NCBI GenBank assembly: GCA_903891095.1
Contig: CAITDI010000035.1
Coordinates: 1-64,000, forward strand
DNA from: an uncultured bacterium
GTDB lineage: Bacteria; Planctomycetota; Phycisphaerae; Phycisphaerales; SM1A02
Reading direction: 5' to 3'
Length of the DNA stretch: 64,000 bases
Shown: one piece after another, positions 8,017 to 17,572 of the stretch
Layout of the letters: every line of letters begins with the position of its first letter
How positions within the stretch are numbered: the first letter of the stretch is position 1
Program-made: the position numbers and the translations under genes
Notes under the pieces: generated by a model
Told to the model about the DNA's origin: nothing
What the model saw: the letters and a program-made list of their open reading frames with translations, nothing else
Databases searched by the model: none

Positions 8017-11000
8017 ATGCCTGAAGCAACGACAGCGGGAAACGGACAGCCGGGCGATGACGCCCGCGTGGCGCACCTGGCCTTCGAGGCCGCGACGACG
8101 ACGGCTGCATCGCTCGAGATGAACGGCGTCCCCTGCGTGCGCGGCATCACCGTGACCGCGACCGAGCGCCTCTCGTCGTGCGTGCTCCGCATCGACATCG
8201 ACGGCGTTGCCGCGACCGCGTACGAGCGCGGCGTCGAGACCATCGCCGCGGGCGCGTCGATCGCGGTCGACACCGCGGACTTCATGATCCCCGCGCAGAT
8301 CCTCCGCCAGTCGACCGAGCGCGAGGTGCTCGACCTGATCGCCTCGCTCCGCGACGCCAACGGCCGCGTGCTCGCGAGCACGCGTCATCGCCTTGTGATC
8401 GTGCCCGCATCGCACTGGTGCGGCGCGGCCGAAGCATGCGAATCGCTCGCGTCGTTCGTGACGCCGAACGCGTCCGCGCTCACGCCGCTCCTGCACGACG
8501 CGTCGAAGCGCCTCGAGGCGCGCACCAAGAACGGCGCGCTCGACGGCTATCTCTCGGGCAGCGCCGAGCGCGTGCAGCGCATCGCCGAAGCGTGCTACGA
8601 GGCGCTCACCGCGCGCGGCGTGACCTACATCACCGTGCAGCCGAGCTTCGAGCAGGCGGGCCAGAAGGTGCGCACCGCGACCGAACTCACCGCCGACGCC
8701 GCGGGCAACTGCCTCGATGTCTCGCTCACGCTCGCGGCGCTCCTCGAGATGTGCGGGCTTTCGCCCGTGATCGCGCTCGGCGACGGGCACGCGGTCGTCG
8801 GGTTCGCGACCACCGACACGACCTTCGCGGAGGTCGTGCACAACGGACCGTCGCGGCTCGTGAACCGCATCGAGCTCGGCGAATTCCGCATGATCGAGGC
8901 GACGGGCGCATGCGGCGCGCGACTCGCGTACGGCGAGGCGCTCGCGGAGGGCGAGCGGTTCCTCCGCACCGCGAGCGATCACCTGCGCGTGCTCGACGTG
9001 CGTGCGGCGCGACGCGCGGGATTCCACCCGCTGCCCGAACGCATCGCCGAATCCGGCGGCAAGCCCACGCTCGACACGCGCCGCAAGCCGCGCACGACCG
9101 AGTGGGCGCCTGTGCAGCCCGCGGGCCTTCCCCCGCTGCCCAAGGTCAAGCGCGCGCCGCACGAGCTGCGCCTCGAGCAGTGGAAGAAGCGCCTGCTCGA
9201 CCTCACGCTGCGCAACCGCCTGCTCAACGACCGCGACAAGGCGGGCATTCCGCTGATCATCGAGGGCGACGCCGCGCTCGCGCGCCTCGAGGACGTGCTC
9301 TGGGACGAGAAGCCCATGAAGCTCGTCGCCCGCGGCGGCACGCGCACCACCGACGCCGCCGCGATGACCGCCGAGATCGACCGCGGCTGGATGCGCGCGA
9401 CGCTCGAGGAAACCGAGCTGTTCAAGCGCGGGACCAAGGCGTTCCGCGACGCGAAGAGTTCGCTCGAGGAGACCGGCGCGCGCTCGCTGTACGTCGCGGT
9501 TGGATTCCTCGAGTACCGCGTCGAGCAGCGCGATACGCCGCTGCTTGCGCCGATCCTGCTCGTGCCCGTCGAGATGGAGCGCATCTCGCGCAGCGAGGGA
9601 TTCCGCGTCGTGCCGGTCGCGGAAGACACCGTGCCGAACGTCGCGCTCGTCGAGTATCTCCGCAACAGCCACGGGATCGACCTCGATCTCGCGAGCGCGC
9701 TCGAGTCCGACGACAAGGGCATCGACGTGCCAGCCCTGCTCGCGCGCGTGCGCAAGACCGTGGTCGATGTGCCCGGCGCGCGCATCGTCGCCGCCGCGAA
9801 GCTCGGCAACTACTCGTTCAAGAAGCTTCCTCTGTTCGAGGAGATGCGCGCGCGCGCCAAGCCGCTCGCCGATCATCCCGTCGTGCGCTCGCTGCTCGAC
9901 CGCACGGCGTCGGAGACGATCCGTCGCTCGCAGCTCGTCGATCCCGAGGCCGTCGACGCGGCCGCGCCGTTCGCGACCGTGCGCCTTCCGCTCGCGGCCG
10001 ACAGCTCGCAGATCGCGGCGATCTGCTCGGCGACCGCTGGCTCGACCTTCGTGCTGCAGGGTCCGCCGGGAACGGGCAAGAGCCAGACCATCACCAATCT
10101 CCTGAGCGAATGCCTCGCGCGCGGCAAGCGCGTGCTGTTCATCGCCGAGAAGGGCGCGGCGCTCGAGGTCGTGAGCGACCGTCTCCGCAAGGCGGGGCTC
10201 GGTTCGTTCGCGCTCGACCTTCATGCGGACCACGCGACCAAGCCGAGCTTTGTCGCGCAGATCAAGCGCTCGCTCGACGAGGTCGAGGCGCGCGCCGCGC
10301 CTGGATCGCGGCAGTTTGATTCGGTCGCTGCGACGCTCGACCGCTCGCGCGCGCGCCTGCGCAGCGCGTGCACCGCGCTGCATGGCGTGCGCGGCGACGG
10401 GCTTTCCGCGCACAGCGTGATCCAGCGCAGCGTGGAGACCGCGGATTCCGCGGCGAAATCGCTGGAAGGCACGCTCGAAGGCGTGCTGCCCGCCAGGATC
10501 TCCGCCGCCGACGTCTCGTCGCGGCTCGAGGCCGTGGGCAACCTCGCGGCGGCCGTCGACGAACTCCCCGCGGGACTCGCGGAAACGCTCGCGGATCTCG
10601 CGCCCGCGACCGTCCTTTCGCACGAAGACGCGCTCGCGATTGGCCGCACCGCGCGCGAATCGGCGGCGCTCATCGCGTCGATCGAAGCGGCGGCAACCGA
10701 CCTCGCGCGGCAGATCGGCGTGCAGACGCCGCGTGACGTCGCGACGCTGCGCGACCTCGTCAAGGTCGCGCGCGGGCTCGCCATCGACGCGCCCGGCATC
10801 GGCGCGCTGCTCGAGGCCGCGCTCGCGGCGGATCATCCGCAGCGCCTCGCCGCGATCAAGAAGTCGCTCGACATCTGCGCCGCCGGCGTGAAGGCCGAGA
10901 CCGATCTCCTCGCGCAGTACGACCGCGCGGTGCTCGAGCTTCCGCTCGCGCAGATCGTGGGAGACCTGCGCGCCACGCGCGAGAAGTTCATCCTCTTCCG

Positions 11001-13230
11001 CTGGCTCGCCGCGCGCAAGGTCCGCGCGATGCTCGTGCGCGTCGCGCGCAACGCATCGGCGGGCGACCACGAGTCGCTGCTCAAGGAAACCGAGCGCCTC
11101 CTCGCGCTTTCCACCGCGATCAAGGCCGCGGAGCCGGTCAAGGCCGAGCTCGCGCGCTTCGCGTCGGGCGACGGCAGCATCGACTTCGCGGCGGTCGCGC
11201 GCGCGCTTGATGCGGCGCGCACCGCGGCGAACTCCATCCGCAGCGCGTTCCCGCGCGAAGCCGCGATGATCGCGATGCAGGCGCCCAAGACCGCCGCGCT
11301 CGCCACGCTGCCCGCGGCGGCCGATGCGCTTGCGCGTCCGCTCGACGCGTTGGATGCGGCGCTCGCCGACCTCACCGCGAACCTCGGCGCCGCCCCTGCT
11401 CTTTCCACGGGAAATCTGGCCGAAATCCGCACGCGCCTCGAGCGCATCGCGGGCAAGGACCACGAGCTTCCCGCGTGGAGCACCTGCACGGTCGCGCGCG
11501 CTGCCGCCGCAAAGCTCGGCCTCGCGCCCGTCGCGAACGCGCTGATCTCGGGCAAGCTTCCGACGACCGCCGCCGAGCGCGCGGTCGAGAGCGCGATGCT
11601 CGGCTCGTGGGTGCGCGCGCGCCTGCGCGAAGAGGCCCCGCTCGCCGACTGCGCTTCCGACAAGATGGACGAGCTCCGCAAGAGCTTTCTCGCGGGCATG
11701 GCCGAGTACCGCAAGGGCGCGGCCGACGCCGTCGCGACGGTCGTGCGCGACCGCACGCGCGCCGCGCTTGCGACGGGCGAAACGGACGACGCGATGCGCC
11801 GCGCGCTGCGCACGGTGCAGGAGCTCCGCGCGCTCACCACGATCCGCCGGCCGATCCGCCGCGTGATGCTCGAGGGCGCGCCCGCGATCGCCGCGATCAA
11901 GCCGATCGTGCTCGCGAGCCCGCTGTCGGCGACCACGCTGCTTCCCGCGGAGTTCCCTGCGTTCGATCTCGTGGTGTTCGACGAGGCATCGCAGGTCCCC
12001 GTCTGGGACGCCGTGTGCGCGATCTCGCGCGGCGCGGCCAGCGTGATCGTCGGCGACTCGAAGCAGCTGCCGCCGACGAACTTCTTCGACCGCAAGGATG
12101 CCGGCGCGGACGCTGGCGATGGCAGCGGCGGCGACGCCGAGGCCGCGCTCGCCGACGCGCTCGAGCCGCTCGACAGCGTGCTTGAGGAGGCGATCGCGTC
12201 GGGCATTCCGCAGCGCAGCCTGCTCTGGCACTACCGCTCGCGCGACGAGCGGCTCATCGAGTTCTCGAATCGCCGCAGCTACGGCGGGCGTCTGCAGACC
12301 TTCCCCGCAGCGCACCGCGCGCATCCGAACCTCGGCGTCGAGTTCCGCTTCGTCGGCGGGGCGTACGACCGCGCGGGCACCTCGACCAACCGCAAGGAAG
12401 CCGAGGCGATCGTCGCCGAGCTCACGCGCCGCCTGCTCGACGACGACGCGTGCAGCGCGAACCGCTCGATCGGCGTCGTGACCTTCAGCGAGGCGCAGCA
12501 GACGCTCGTGCAGGATCTCCTCGACGAAGCCGTCGACAAGGATGCCAAGCTGCGCGAGCGCATGGCCGAGGCCGCGAAGCTCGGCGATCCCGTGTTCGTC
12601 AAGAACCTCGAGAACGTCCAGGGCGACGAGCGCGCGACGATGCTCTTCTCGATCTGCTACGGACGCGATGCGGCGGGCACGATGTATCACAACTTCGGCC
12701 CGCTCAATCTCTCGGGCGGCGAGCGGCGCCTCAACGTCGCCGTCACGCGCGCACGCGAGAAGATCGTCATCTTCACCTCGATCCGCGCGAGCGACCTCGA
12801 TCCGGCCAAGTGCCGTTCGAAGGGCGCGCAGGATCTCCGCGACTACCTCGCGTTCGCCGAGCTCGGCACCGTGCCCGCGACGCGCGATGAAGGCGCGCCT
12901 CCGCGCGAGGTCGACGCGTCGGCGATCGAGTCCGCGCTCGCGGCCGAACTCGGCGCGCGCGGCTGGATCGTCGATCCGCTCGTCGGCCGCTCGCGCGACT
13001 ACCGCGTGAGCCTCGCGCTCGCGCAGAAGTCGGAGCCCAACCACTGGGTGCTCGGCATCGAGCTCGATGGCGCGTTCTACGGCGGCGCGCCGACCGTGCT
13101 CGACCGCGAGGTCGTGCGGGACGGCGTGCTCGGCGGACTCGGATGGCGCACGGTCAAGGTCTCGTGCCTCGACTACCTGCGCGATCCGAAGAAGGTCGTC
13201 GACCGCATCGATGCGGCCGCGCGGCGCTGA
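8017..13230 (+). CDS. DUF4011 helicase with transglutaminase-like and nuclease-like domains (Hhe-like)
   Basis: Very large protein of 1,737 residues. Order of parts: beta-rich amino terminus; transglutaminase-like domain with Cys232 (GNCLD) and His258 (GDGHAVVG); DUF4011 domain at about 380-600 (KKRLLDLTLRNRLLN); superfamily 1 helicase with Walker A GPPGTGKSQT near 683, a helical insert of about 600 residues, motif II FDEAS near 1321, GDSKQLPPT, and motif VI VAVTRAREK; finally a Vsr/MTES_1575-like endonuclease fold. The DUF4011-helicase-Vsr order matches the single-gene antiphage system named Hhe, but related proteins are widespread and mostly untested. In the nuclease part Glu1682 and the following Asp (IELDGA) remain, while the expected Asp of the RIDLA motif is Ser1665 (RVSLA), so cleavage may be lost. 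No Shine-Dalgarno; CATAAT lies eight bases before the ATG. Confidence 0.85.
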   Translation: MPEATTAGNGQPGDDARVAHLAFEAATTTAASLEMNGVPCVRGITVTATERLSSCVLRIDIDGVAATAYERGVETIAAGASIAVDTADFMIPAQILRQSTEREVLDLIASLRDANGRVLASTRHRLVIVPASHWCGAAEACESLASFVTPNASALTPLLHDASKRLEARTKNGALDGYLSGSAERVQRIAEACYEALTARGVTYITVQPSFEQAGQKVRTATELTADAAGNCLDVSLTLAALLEMCGLSPVIALGDGHAVVGFATTDTTFAEVVHNGPSRLVNRIELGEFRMIEATGACGARLAYGEALAEGERFLRTASDHLRVLDVRAARRAGFHPLPERIAESGGKPTLDTRRKPRTTEWAPVQPAGLPPLPKVKRAPHELRLEQWKKRLLDLTLRNRLLNDRDKAGIPLIIEGDAALARLEDVLWDEKPMKLVARGGTRTTDAAAMTAEIDRGWMRATLEETELFKRGTKAFRDAKSSLEETGARSLYVAVGFLEYRVEQRDTPLLAPILLVPVEMERISRSEGFRVVPVAEDTVPNVALVEYLRNSHGIDLDLASALESDDKGIDVPALLARVRKTVVDVPGARIVAAAKLGNYSFKKLPLFEEMRARAKPLADHPVVRSLLDRTASETIRRSQLVDPEAVDAAAPFATVRLPLAADSSQIAAICSATAGSTFVLQGPPGTGKSQTITNLLSECLARGKRVLFIAEKGAALEVVSDRLRKAGLGSFALDLHADHATKPSFVAQIKRSLDEVEARAAPGSRQFDSVAATLDRSRARLRSACTALHGVRGDGLSAHSVIQRSVETADSAAKSLEGTLEGVLPARISAADVSSRLEAVGNLAAAVDELPAGLAETLADLAPATVLSHEDALAIGRTARESAALIASIEAAATDLARQIGVQTPRDVATLRDLVKVARGLAIDAPGIGALLEAALAADHPQRLAAIKKSLDICAAGVKAETDLLAQYDRAVLELPLAQIVGDLRATREKFILFRWLAARKVRAMLVRVARNASAGDHESLLKETERLLALSTAIKAAEPVKAELARFASGDGSIDFAAVARALDAARTAANSIRSAFPREAAMIAMQAPKTAALATLPAAADALARPLDALDAALADLTANLGAAPALSTGNLAEIRTRLERIAGKDHELPAWSTCTVARAAAAKLGLAPVANALISGKLPTTAAERAVESAMLGSWVRARLREEAPLADCASDKMDELRKSFLAGMAEYRKGAADAVATVVRDRTRAALATGETDDAMRRALRTVQELRALTTIRRPIRRVMLEGAPAIAAIKPIVLASPLSATTLLPAEFPAFDLVVFDEASQVPVWDAVCAISRGAASVIVGDSKQLPPTNFFDRKDAGADAGDGSGGDAEAALADALEPLDSVLEEAIASGIPQRSLLWHYRSRDERLIEFSNRRSYGGRLQTFPAAHRAHPNLGVEFRFVGGAYDRAGTSTNRKEAEAIVAELTRRLLDDDACSANRSIGVVTFSEAQQTLVQDLLDEAVDKDAKLRERMAEAAKLGDPVFVKNLENVQGDERATMLFSICYGRDAAGTMYHNFGPLNLSGGERRLNVAVTRAREKIVIFTSIRASDLDPAKCRSKGAQDLRDYLAFAELGTVPATRDEGAPPREVDASAIESALAAELGARGWIVDPLVGRSRDYRVSLALAQKSEPNHWVLGIELDGAFYGGAPTVLDREVVRDGVLGGLGWRTVKVSCLDYLRDPKKVVDRIDAAARR

Positions 13231-13242
13231 ATCGGTGCCGCG

Positions 13243-14103
13243 TTACGCGGGCATTTGCGGCGGAACATCGCCCGTCCACGGCGCCGGCGGCGGCGGCGCG
13301 CTCGGATCGGCGTCGTTGAACACCGCGCGGTAGTAGCCCGCCTGCAGCGCGATCCACAGCGGGAAACCAAACAGCACCAGGCCGATGCAGCAGCAGCCGA
13401 AGCCGAGCATGATCGCGACGGTCGACAGGATCATCGTGACGATGCCCGCAAGCGCGTGGCCGCGGGTCGCGCTCCACGAGAGTCGCAGCGCCTCGAACAC
13501 ACCGACGCGCGGCAGATCGGGATCGCACGCACGCAGCGGGAACACCATGAGCCGCGCCGTCAGCCACAGCGACACGCAGACCGCGAGCAACGCGCCCACG
13601 ATGACCAGCACGATCGCGATCGGTCGCGGCGAGCCGCCCGCGTTGATCACCCCGAACAGCCCGAGCGCGGCGATCACCATGCCGGGCGCCGCGGCCGCAA
13701 GTCCGAGCACCGCCATCAGCAGCATCGCGCCGACGGCCGAACCAAAGCGGCGGAATCCCTCGAAGATCGTGGCAAAGCACGAGGTGTGGCCGCGCGACGC
13801 GCGCACGGCGGTGAGCCCGACGCCGATCTGCACCGGCCACTGCAGGCACGCCGCGATCAGGATCAGCACCGGCGCAAAGATCACCCAGAGCACCACGATG
13901 CGCGCGGGCGGCGCGCCGTTCTCGAGCATCGCATGCTGGATCATTCCGACGACCTGACCGAGCACGCCGCCCGGGATGCTCGCGGCCATCAGCGCGAGTC
14001 CTGCGACGACAAGCAGTCCCCATGCGCTGGTGAACGTCTTCCACGCTAGCGAGAGCGTGCGGCCGAGGACGTCCTGTTCAACTGGCGAGTTCTGCTGGCT
14101 CAT
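13243..14103 (-). CDS. Multi-pass membrane protein of unknown function
   Basis: Protein of 286 residues with about six hydrophobic segments in Gly/Ala-rich stretches and a Pro-rich tail ending APWTGDVPPQMPA. A central GHTSCFATIFEGFRRFG loop and a second, similar RGHALAGIVTMILS loop suggest two related halves, as in DUF4013-like or YckC-like membrane proteins, but I cannot assign a family with confidence. GGAGG precedes the ATG at 14103. It ends 12 bp from the end of the helicase gene on the opposite strand (convergent). Confidence 0.7.
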   Translation of the reverse strand: MSQQNSPVEQDVLGRTLSLAWKTFTSAWGLLVVAGLALMAASIPGGVLGQVVGMIQHAMLENGAPPARIVVLWVIFAPVLILIAACLQWPVQIGVGLTAVRASRGHTSCFATIFEGFRRFGSAVGAMLLMAVLGLAAAAPGMVIAALGLFGVINAGGSPRPIAIVLVIVGALLAVCVSLWLTARLMVFPLRACDPDLPRVGVFEALRLSWSATRGHALAGIVTMILSTVAIMLGFGCCCIGLVLFGFPLWIALQAGYYRAVFNDADPSAPPPPAPWTGDVPPQMPA

Positions 14104-14156
14104 CGAGGCCTCCGTGCGGGAAGCCTAACAGCGCGCCCCAACGGACGCGCAACGGA

Positions 14157-15344
14157 TCAATGCGCCTTGCCGCACGCCGCGTCGGGCACGTGCGTCGGCT
14201 CCCAGCGCGACGCGAGCTGGCGCCCGCCGCGCGCGGATTCGGTGCCCGTCTCGACGATCCACACGGCCTTGCTCGGGAAACGCTCGGCGGCGCCCGCGGC
14301 GATCGCGCCGGAAATGCCGTCGAATGAGCCTGATTCGTGCATCGCGCGTGCCACGGTCGCGCGCGTGACGGTGCCGCCGGTCTTCGCGCGCTCGAGCGCG
14401 GCGATCGCCATGCGCGTCGCGTCGTAGCCGAGCGCGGCAAACGCCGTCGGCTCCATGCCGTCGAACTTGGCGCGGTAGCGCGCGACGAACGCGTCGATCG
14501 CAGGCTCGCCGCGGCCCGCGAGCCACGCGTGCGTGCTGTAGTAGACGGCGCCGAGGTTCCTGGCCGCGAAGATCGACGGCTCGTCGAACGAGTCAGGCCC
14601 GAGCGCCGCGCCCTTGAATCCACGCGCGCGCAGCGCCTCGATGATGCGCGACGCGTCCTGCGGCAGCGCCGCGACATAGACGACGTTCGGCGACTTCGCG
14701 ACCGCGCGCTCGACTTCCTGCGCGAAATCGCCGGAGAACGCGATCACCGTCGCGTCGCTCTCCGCGAGGCCGCGGAACGACGTGGTGAATGCAGCACCGA
14801 CCGCGCGCGCGAACTCGCTCTTTGCGTCGAACATCACCACGGCCCTGCGCGCCGCAAGCCGGTCGTGCGCGAACTCGGCCATCGCCGCGCCCTGCATCGG
14901 ATCGCTGAAGCACGCAAAGCTCAGCAGCTCGCCGCCCGCGAGCTTGGCGAGGCACGGATCGGTCGCGCCCGCGACCATGACCGGCGTTCCCGCCGCGGCA
15001 AACGCAGGCAGAACCTCGCGCAACTCGTCGGAGTCGGTGAAGCCGATCGCCGCGACCGCATCGCGCGCCGCGTCGGCCGCGCCCGCATCGCCGCAATACA
15101 CCGCGCGGAAGTCCGAGCTCCGCGCCTCCTCGATCGCCATCATCGCGCCACGCTTCGCCTCCATGCCGAGCGACGCCTGGCCCATCGAGTCGTCGAACAC
15201 GACGGCGAGCTTCATCAGCCCCGCATCGCTTGACGACGACGAGACGCCGCGGCAACCCGCGACCAGCGCAAAGCACAGCGCGAGGGAAGTTCGCAAACCA
15301 CGCGAAAAATCACGGGACATGACTCGATTCAGGGCGTGCGTCAT
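14157..15344 (-). CDS. Periplasmic substrate-binding lipoprotein (type 1 binding fold)
   Basis: Protein of about 395 residues with a lipoprotein signal peptide: Arg-rich start, LALCFALVAGC lipobox, then a Ser-rich linker. The mature part has the two-lobed receptor-family ligand-binding fold of Leu/Ile/Val-binding proteins (VVFDDSMGQASLGMEAKRG, later FDGMEPTAFAALGYDATRMAI). No ABC permease or ATPase genes adjoin it, so it may act as a sensor or work with a distant transporter. ATG codons at 15353, 15344 and 15320 are all possible; I prefer 15344 because GAGG lies nine bases upstream. It follows the dehydrogenase gene by about 11 bp and is probably its operon partner. Confidence 0.75.
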   Translation of the reverse strand: MTHALNRVMSRDFSRGLRTSLALCFALVAGCRGVSSSSSDAGLMKLAVVFDDSMGQASLGMEAKRGAMMAIEEARSSDFRAVYCGDAGAADAARDAVAAIGFTDSDELREVLPAFAAAGTPVMVAGATDPCLAKLAGGELLSFACFSDPMQGAAMAEFAHDRLAARRAVVMFDAKSEFARAVGAAFTTSFRGLAESDATVIAFSGDFAQEVERAVAKSPNVVYVAALPQDASRIIEALRARGFKGAALGPDSFDEPSIFAARNLGAVYYSTHAWLAGRGEPAIDAFVARYRAKFDGMEPTAFAALGYDATRMAIAALERAKTGGTVTRATVARAMHESGSFDGISGAIAAGAAERFPSKAVWIVETGTESARGGRQLASRWEPTHVPDAACGKAH

Positions 15345-15355
15345 CGCGTGCATCC

Positions 15356-16219
15356 TCACTTGGCCGGATACTCGTACACGCCGCGGCCGGTCTTGTCGCC
15401 AAGACGCCCCGCCTGCACCAGCTGGCGCAGCATCGGGCACGGGAAGAACTTCGGGTTCCCGAGCTCGCGGTACAGCACCATCATGATGTCGTGGCACACA
15501 TCGAGGCCGATGAAGTCCGCAAGACGCAGCGGCCCCATCGGGAAGTTGCAGCCGAGCAGCATGATCTGATCGATGTCCTCGGGCTTCGCCACGCCTTCCA
15601 TCCACGCGTAGAACGCCTCGTTGATCATCGGCATGAGCACGCGGTTCGACACGAAGCCCGCGCGGTCGTTCGCGGGCACGGGCGTCTTGCCCATCGCCTT
15701 CGACAGCTCGATCGTGCGCTGCGTGGTCTCCTCGCTCGTCGCGATGCCCTTGATGACCTCGACGAGCTTCATGATCGGCACGGGATTGAAGAAGTGCATG
15801 CCGATCACGCGCGGCGCGTCCTTGCCGACGGCGCTCGCGATGTCGGTGATCGAGATGCTCGAGGTGTTCGTCGCGAGGACGACGTCGGCGCAGAACGTCG
15901 CCTGCATCTCCTTGAAGATCTTCTTCTTGAGCTCGACGTTCTCCGTCGCCGCCTCGACGACCCAGTCGGCGCTCTTGGCGTCGGTCATCGAGGTGACGTA
16001 GCAGATGCGCTTGAGCGCGGCGTCGGCGGCGTCCTGCTGCATCTTGCCCTTCTCGACGAGGCGCGCGAGGCTCTTCGCGTGGCCGGCCTTCGCCTTGTCG
16101 AGGGCTGGCTGGCTCACGTCGATCTGGATCGCATTGAATCCCGACTGCGCGGCGGTGAGGGCGATGCCGGAACCCATGGTTCCGGCGCCAATGACGGCGA
16201 TGGTCTTGACGGTCGACAT
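15356..16219 (-). CDS. 3-hydroxyacyl-CoA (3-hydroxybutyryl-CoA) dehydrogenase
   Basis: Protein of 287 residues, the usual size for the short stand-alone form. The Rossmann motif GAGTMGSG lies at about 11-18, NTSS near 118, and the catalytic histidine in MHFFNPVPIMKLVE near 142. It oxidises 3-hydroxyacyl-CoA with NAD in beta-oxidation or butyrate-type metabolism. The gene lies between citrate synthase and a binding lipoprotein. No Shine-Dalgarno is present; TACATT stands nine bases before the ATG. Confidence 0.9.
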   Translation of the reverse strand: MSTVKTIAVIGAGTMGSGIALTAAQSGFNAIQIDVSQPALDKAKAGHAKSLARLVEKGKMQQDAADAALKRICYVTSMTDAKSADWVVEAATENVELKKKIFKEMQATFCADVVLATNTSSISITDIASAVGKDAPRVIGMHFFNPVPIMKLVEVIKGIATSEETTQRTIELSKAMGKTPVPANDRAGFVSNRVLMPMINEAFYAWMEGVAKPEDIDQIMLLGCNFPMGPLRLADFIGLDVCHDIMMVLYRELGNPKFFPCPMLRQLVQAGRLGDKTGRGVYEYPAK

Positions 16220-16228
16220 AGGGCGGGG

Positions 16229-16234
16229 AATGTA
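16229..16234 (-). promoter_or_regulatory. Putative -10 box for leaderless dehydrogenase mRNA
   Basis: TACATT on the minus strand with a nine-base spacer (CCCCGCCCT) to the ATG at 16219. The same spacer is found before the ketosynthase gene at 36335. Confidence 0.5.
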
Positions 16235-16324
16235 GCAGCAGCCAACATCACGCAAGGACGCGGAAACGAACGCGGGGCCCGGCATCGCGCCAGGCCCCGC
16301 AAGTTCGTTGCCAATCCGGATGGA

Positions 16325-17500
16325 TCAGGCCTTCCAGTGCAGTCCCATCGGACCCGTGTAGCTCGCGAGCGGGCGGATGATGCGGTTGTTCGCGTGCTGC
16401 TCCATGATGTGCGCGCACCAGCCGGTGATGCGGGCCGCCACGAAGATCGGCGTGTACTGCGGCACGGGGATGCCCATGATGAAGTACGTCATGCCGCACG
16501 GGAAGTCGACGTTCGGGTGGATGTTCTTGTCGCGCAGCATGATCGCCTGCACTTCGTCGCCCATGTCGAACCACTTCTTCGAGCTCGGGCCCTGCTTCTC
16601 GGCGAGCTTGAGGCCCCAGCGGCGCAGGATGCCCGCGCGGTGGTCGCCGTTCTTGTAGACGCGGTGACCGAAGCCCATGAGCTTGCGCTTCTCAGCGAAG
16701 GCGCGCTGCATCCACTCGTTGATCGCCTTCGGGTCGACGGTCATCTTGCCGCCCGCGCAATCGCGGTCGATGTCCTTGAGCATCTCCATCGCCATCTCGT
16801 TGGCGCCGCCGTGCAGCGGGCCCTTGAGCGCGCCGATGCCGCCGCAGACCGCGCTGTGCATGTCGGTCTCGGTCGAGGCGATCGTGCGGCACGAGAAGGT
16901 CGACGCGTTGAAGTCGTGCTCCGCGTAGAGGACGAGCGACACGTCCATGATGCGCGCGGCGAGTTCGTCGGGCTTCTTGCCGGTGATCGACCAGAGCAGG
17001 TTCGCCGCGTGGCCGAGCGACGGATCGGGGTCGACGGGCGACTGGCCGTCGAGCGTGCGCTGGCAGGCGCCGACGATGGTCGGGATCTGCGCGAGCAGGC
17101 GCTTGGACTTGCGGAGTCCCGCGGCGGGCGAGTTGTCCTCGCAGTCGGGGTCGAGGTGCGAGAGCAGCGACACGCCCGTGCGGAGGATCGACATCGGGTG
17201 CGCGTTCGGGCTCTCCTTGGCGACGCGCACGATGGCGTCGCGCACGCTGGTCGGGATCGCGCGCATCGACGCGACCTCGGCCTTGAACGCGGCGAGCTCG
17301 GCCGCGGTCGGCTTGTGGCCGACGATGAGCAGGTGCGCGACTTCCTCGAAGCTGGCGTTCTCGGCGAGGTCGGCGATCTCGTAGCCGCGGTAGATCAGCT
17401 CGGTCTGCGTGACGGCGCAGATGGAGGTGTCGCCGACGGTCTGGCCGGCCAGGCCACGGGTGTCGACAGGCTTCGCGGAAGGGGCAGGTGCGGTGCTCAT
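16325..17500 (-). CDS. Citrate synthase / 2-methylcitrate synthase
   Basis: Short-form citrate synthase of 391 residues. The three catalytic residues are visible: His230 (PLHGGANE), His279 (GFGHRVYKNGD) and Asp332 (HPNVDFPCG). It condenses acetyl-CoA, or propionyl-CoA, with oxaloacetate. The sequence alone does not separate the two activities; a 2-methylisocitrate lyase gene 5 kb away makes a methylcitrate role possible. The ATG at 17500 has GGAGA six bases upstream. The open frame continues far upstream, but that part overlaps the divergent lipoprotein gene and is not coding. Confidence 0.88.
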   Translation of the reverse strand: MSTAPAPSAKPVDTRGLAGQTVGDTSICAVTQTELIYRGYEIADLAENASFEEVAHLLIVGHKPTAAELAAFKAEVASMRAIPTSVRDAIVRVAKESPNAHPMSILRTGVSLLSHLDPDCEDNSPAAGLRKSKRLLAQIPTIVGACQRTLDGQSPVDPDPSLGHAANLLWSITGKKPDELAARIMDVSLVLYAEHDFNASTFSCRTIASTETDMHSAVCGGIGALKGPLHGGANEMAMEMLKDIDRDCAGGKMTVDPKAINEWMQRAFAEKRKLMGFGHRVYKNGDHRAGILRRWGLKLAEKQGPSSKKWFDMGDEVQAIMLRDKNIHPNVDFPCGMTYFIMGIPVPQYTPIFVAARITGWCAHIMEQHANNRIIRPLASYTGPMGLHWKA

Positions 17501-17572
17501 CTCAGGTCTCCGGCGGAAACGGGTGCATGCGGCAAAACGCCGCGGAAGAAGAGTGAGTCTACACACCTCGCC

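Noticed and set aside
7879-13044. Antisense open frame of more than 1,700 codons opposite the helicase gene
   Set aside because: It is Arg/Ala/His-rich with no domain pattern, an effect of very high GC in the real gene's third codon positions. The same holds for long frames at 22948-25317, 57213-59489 and 5540-7891.
15491-17572. Long plus-strand frame running into the CpcT-like gene
   Set aside because: It lies opposite the dehydrogenase and citrate synthase genes; only the part from 17573 has a signal peptide and a family match.
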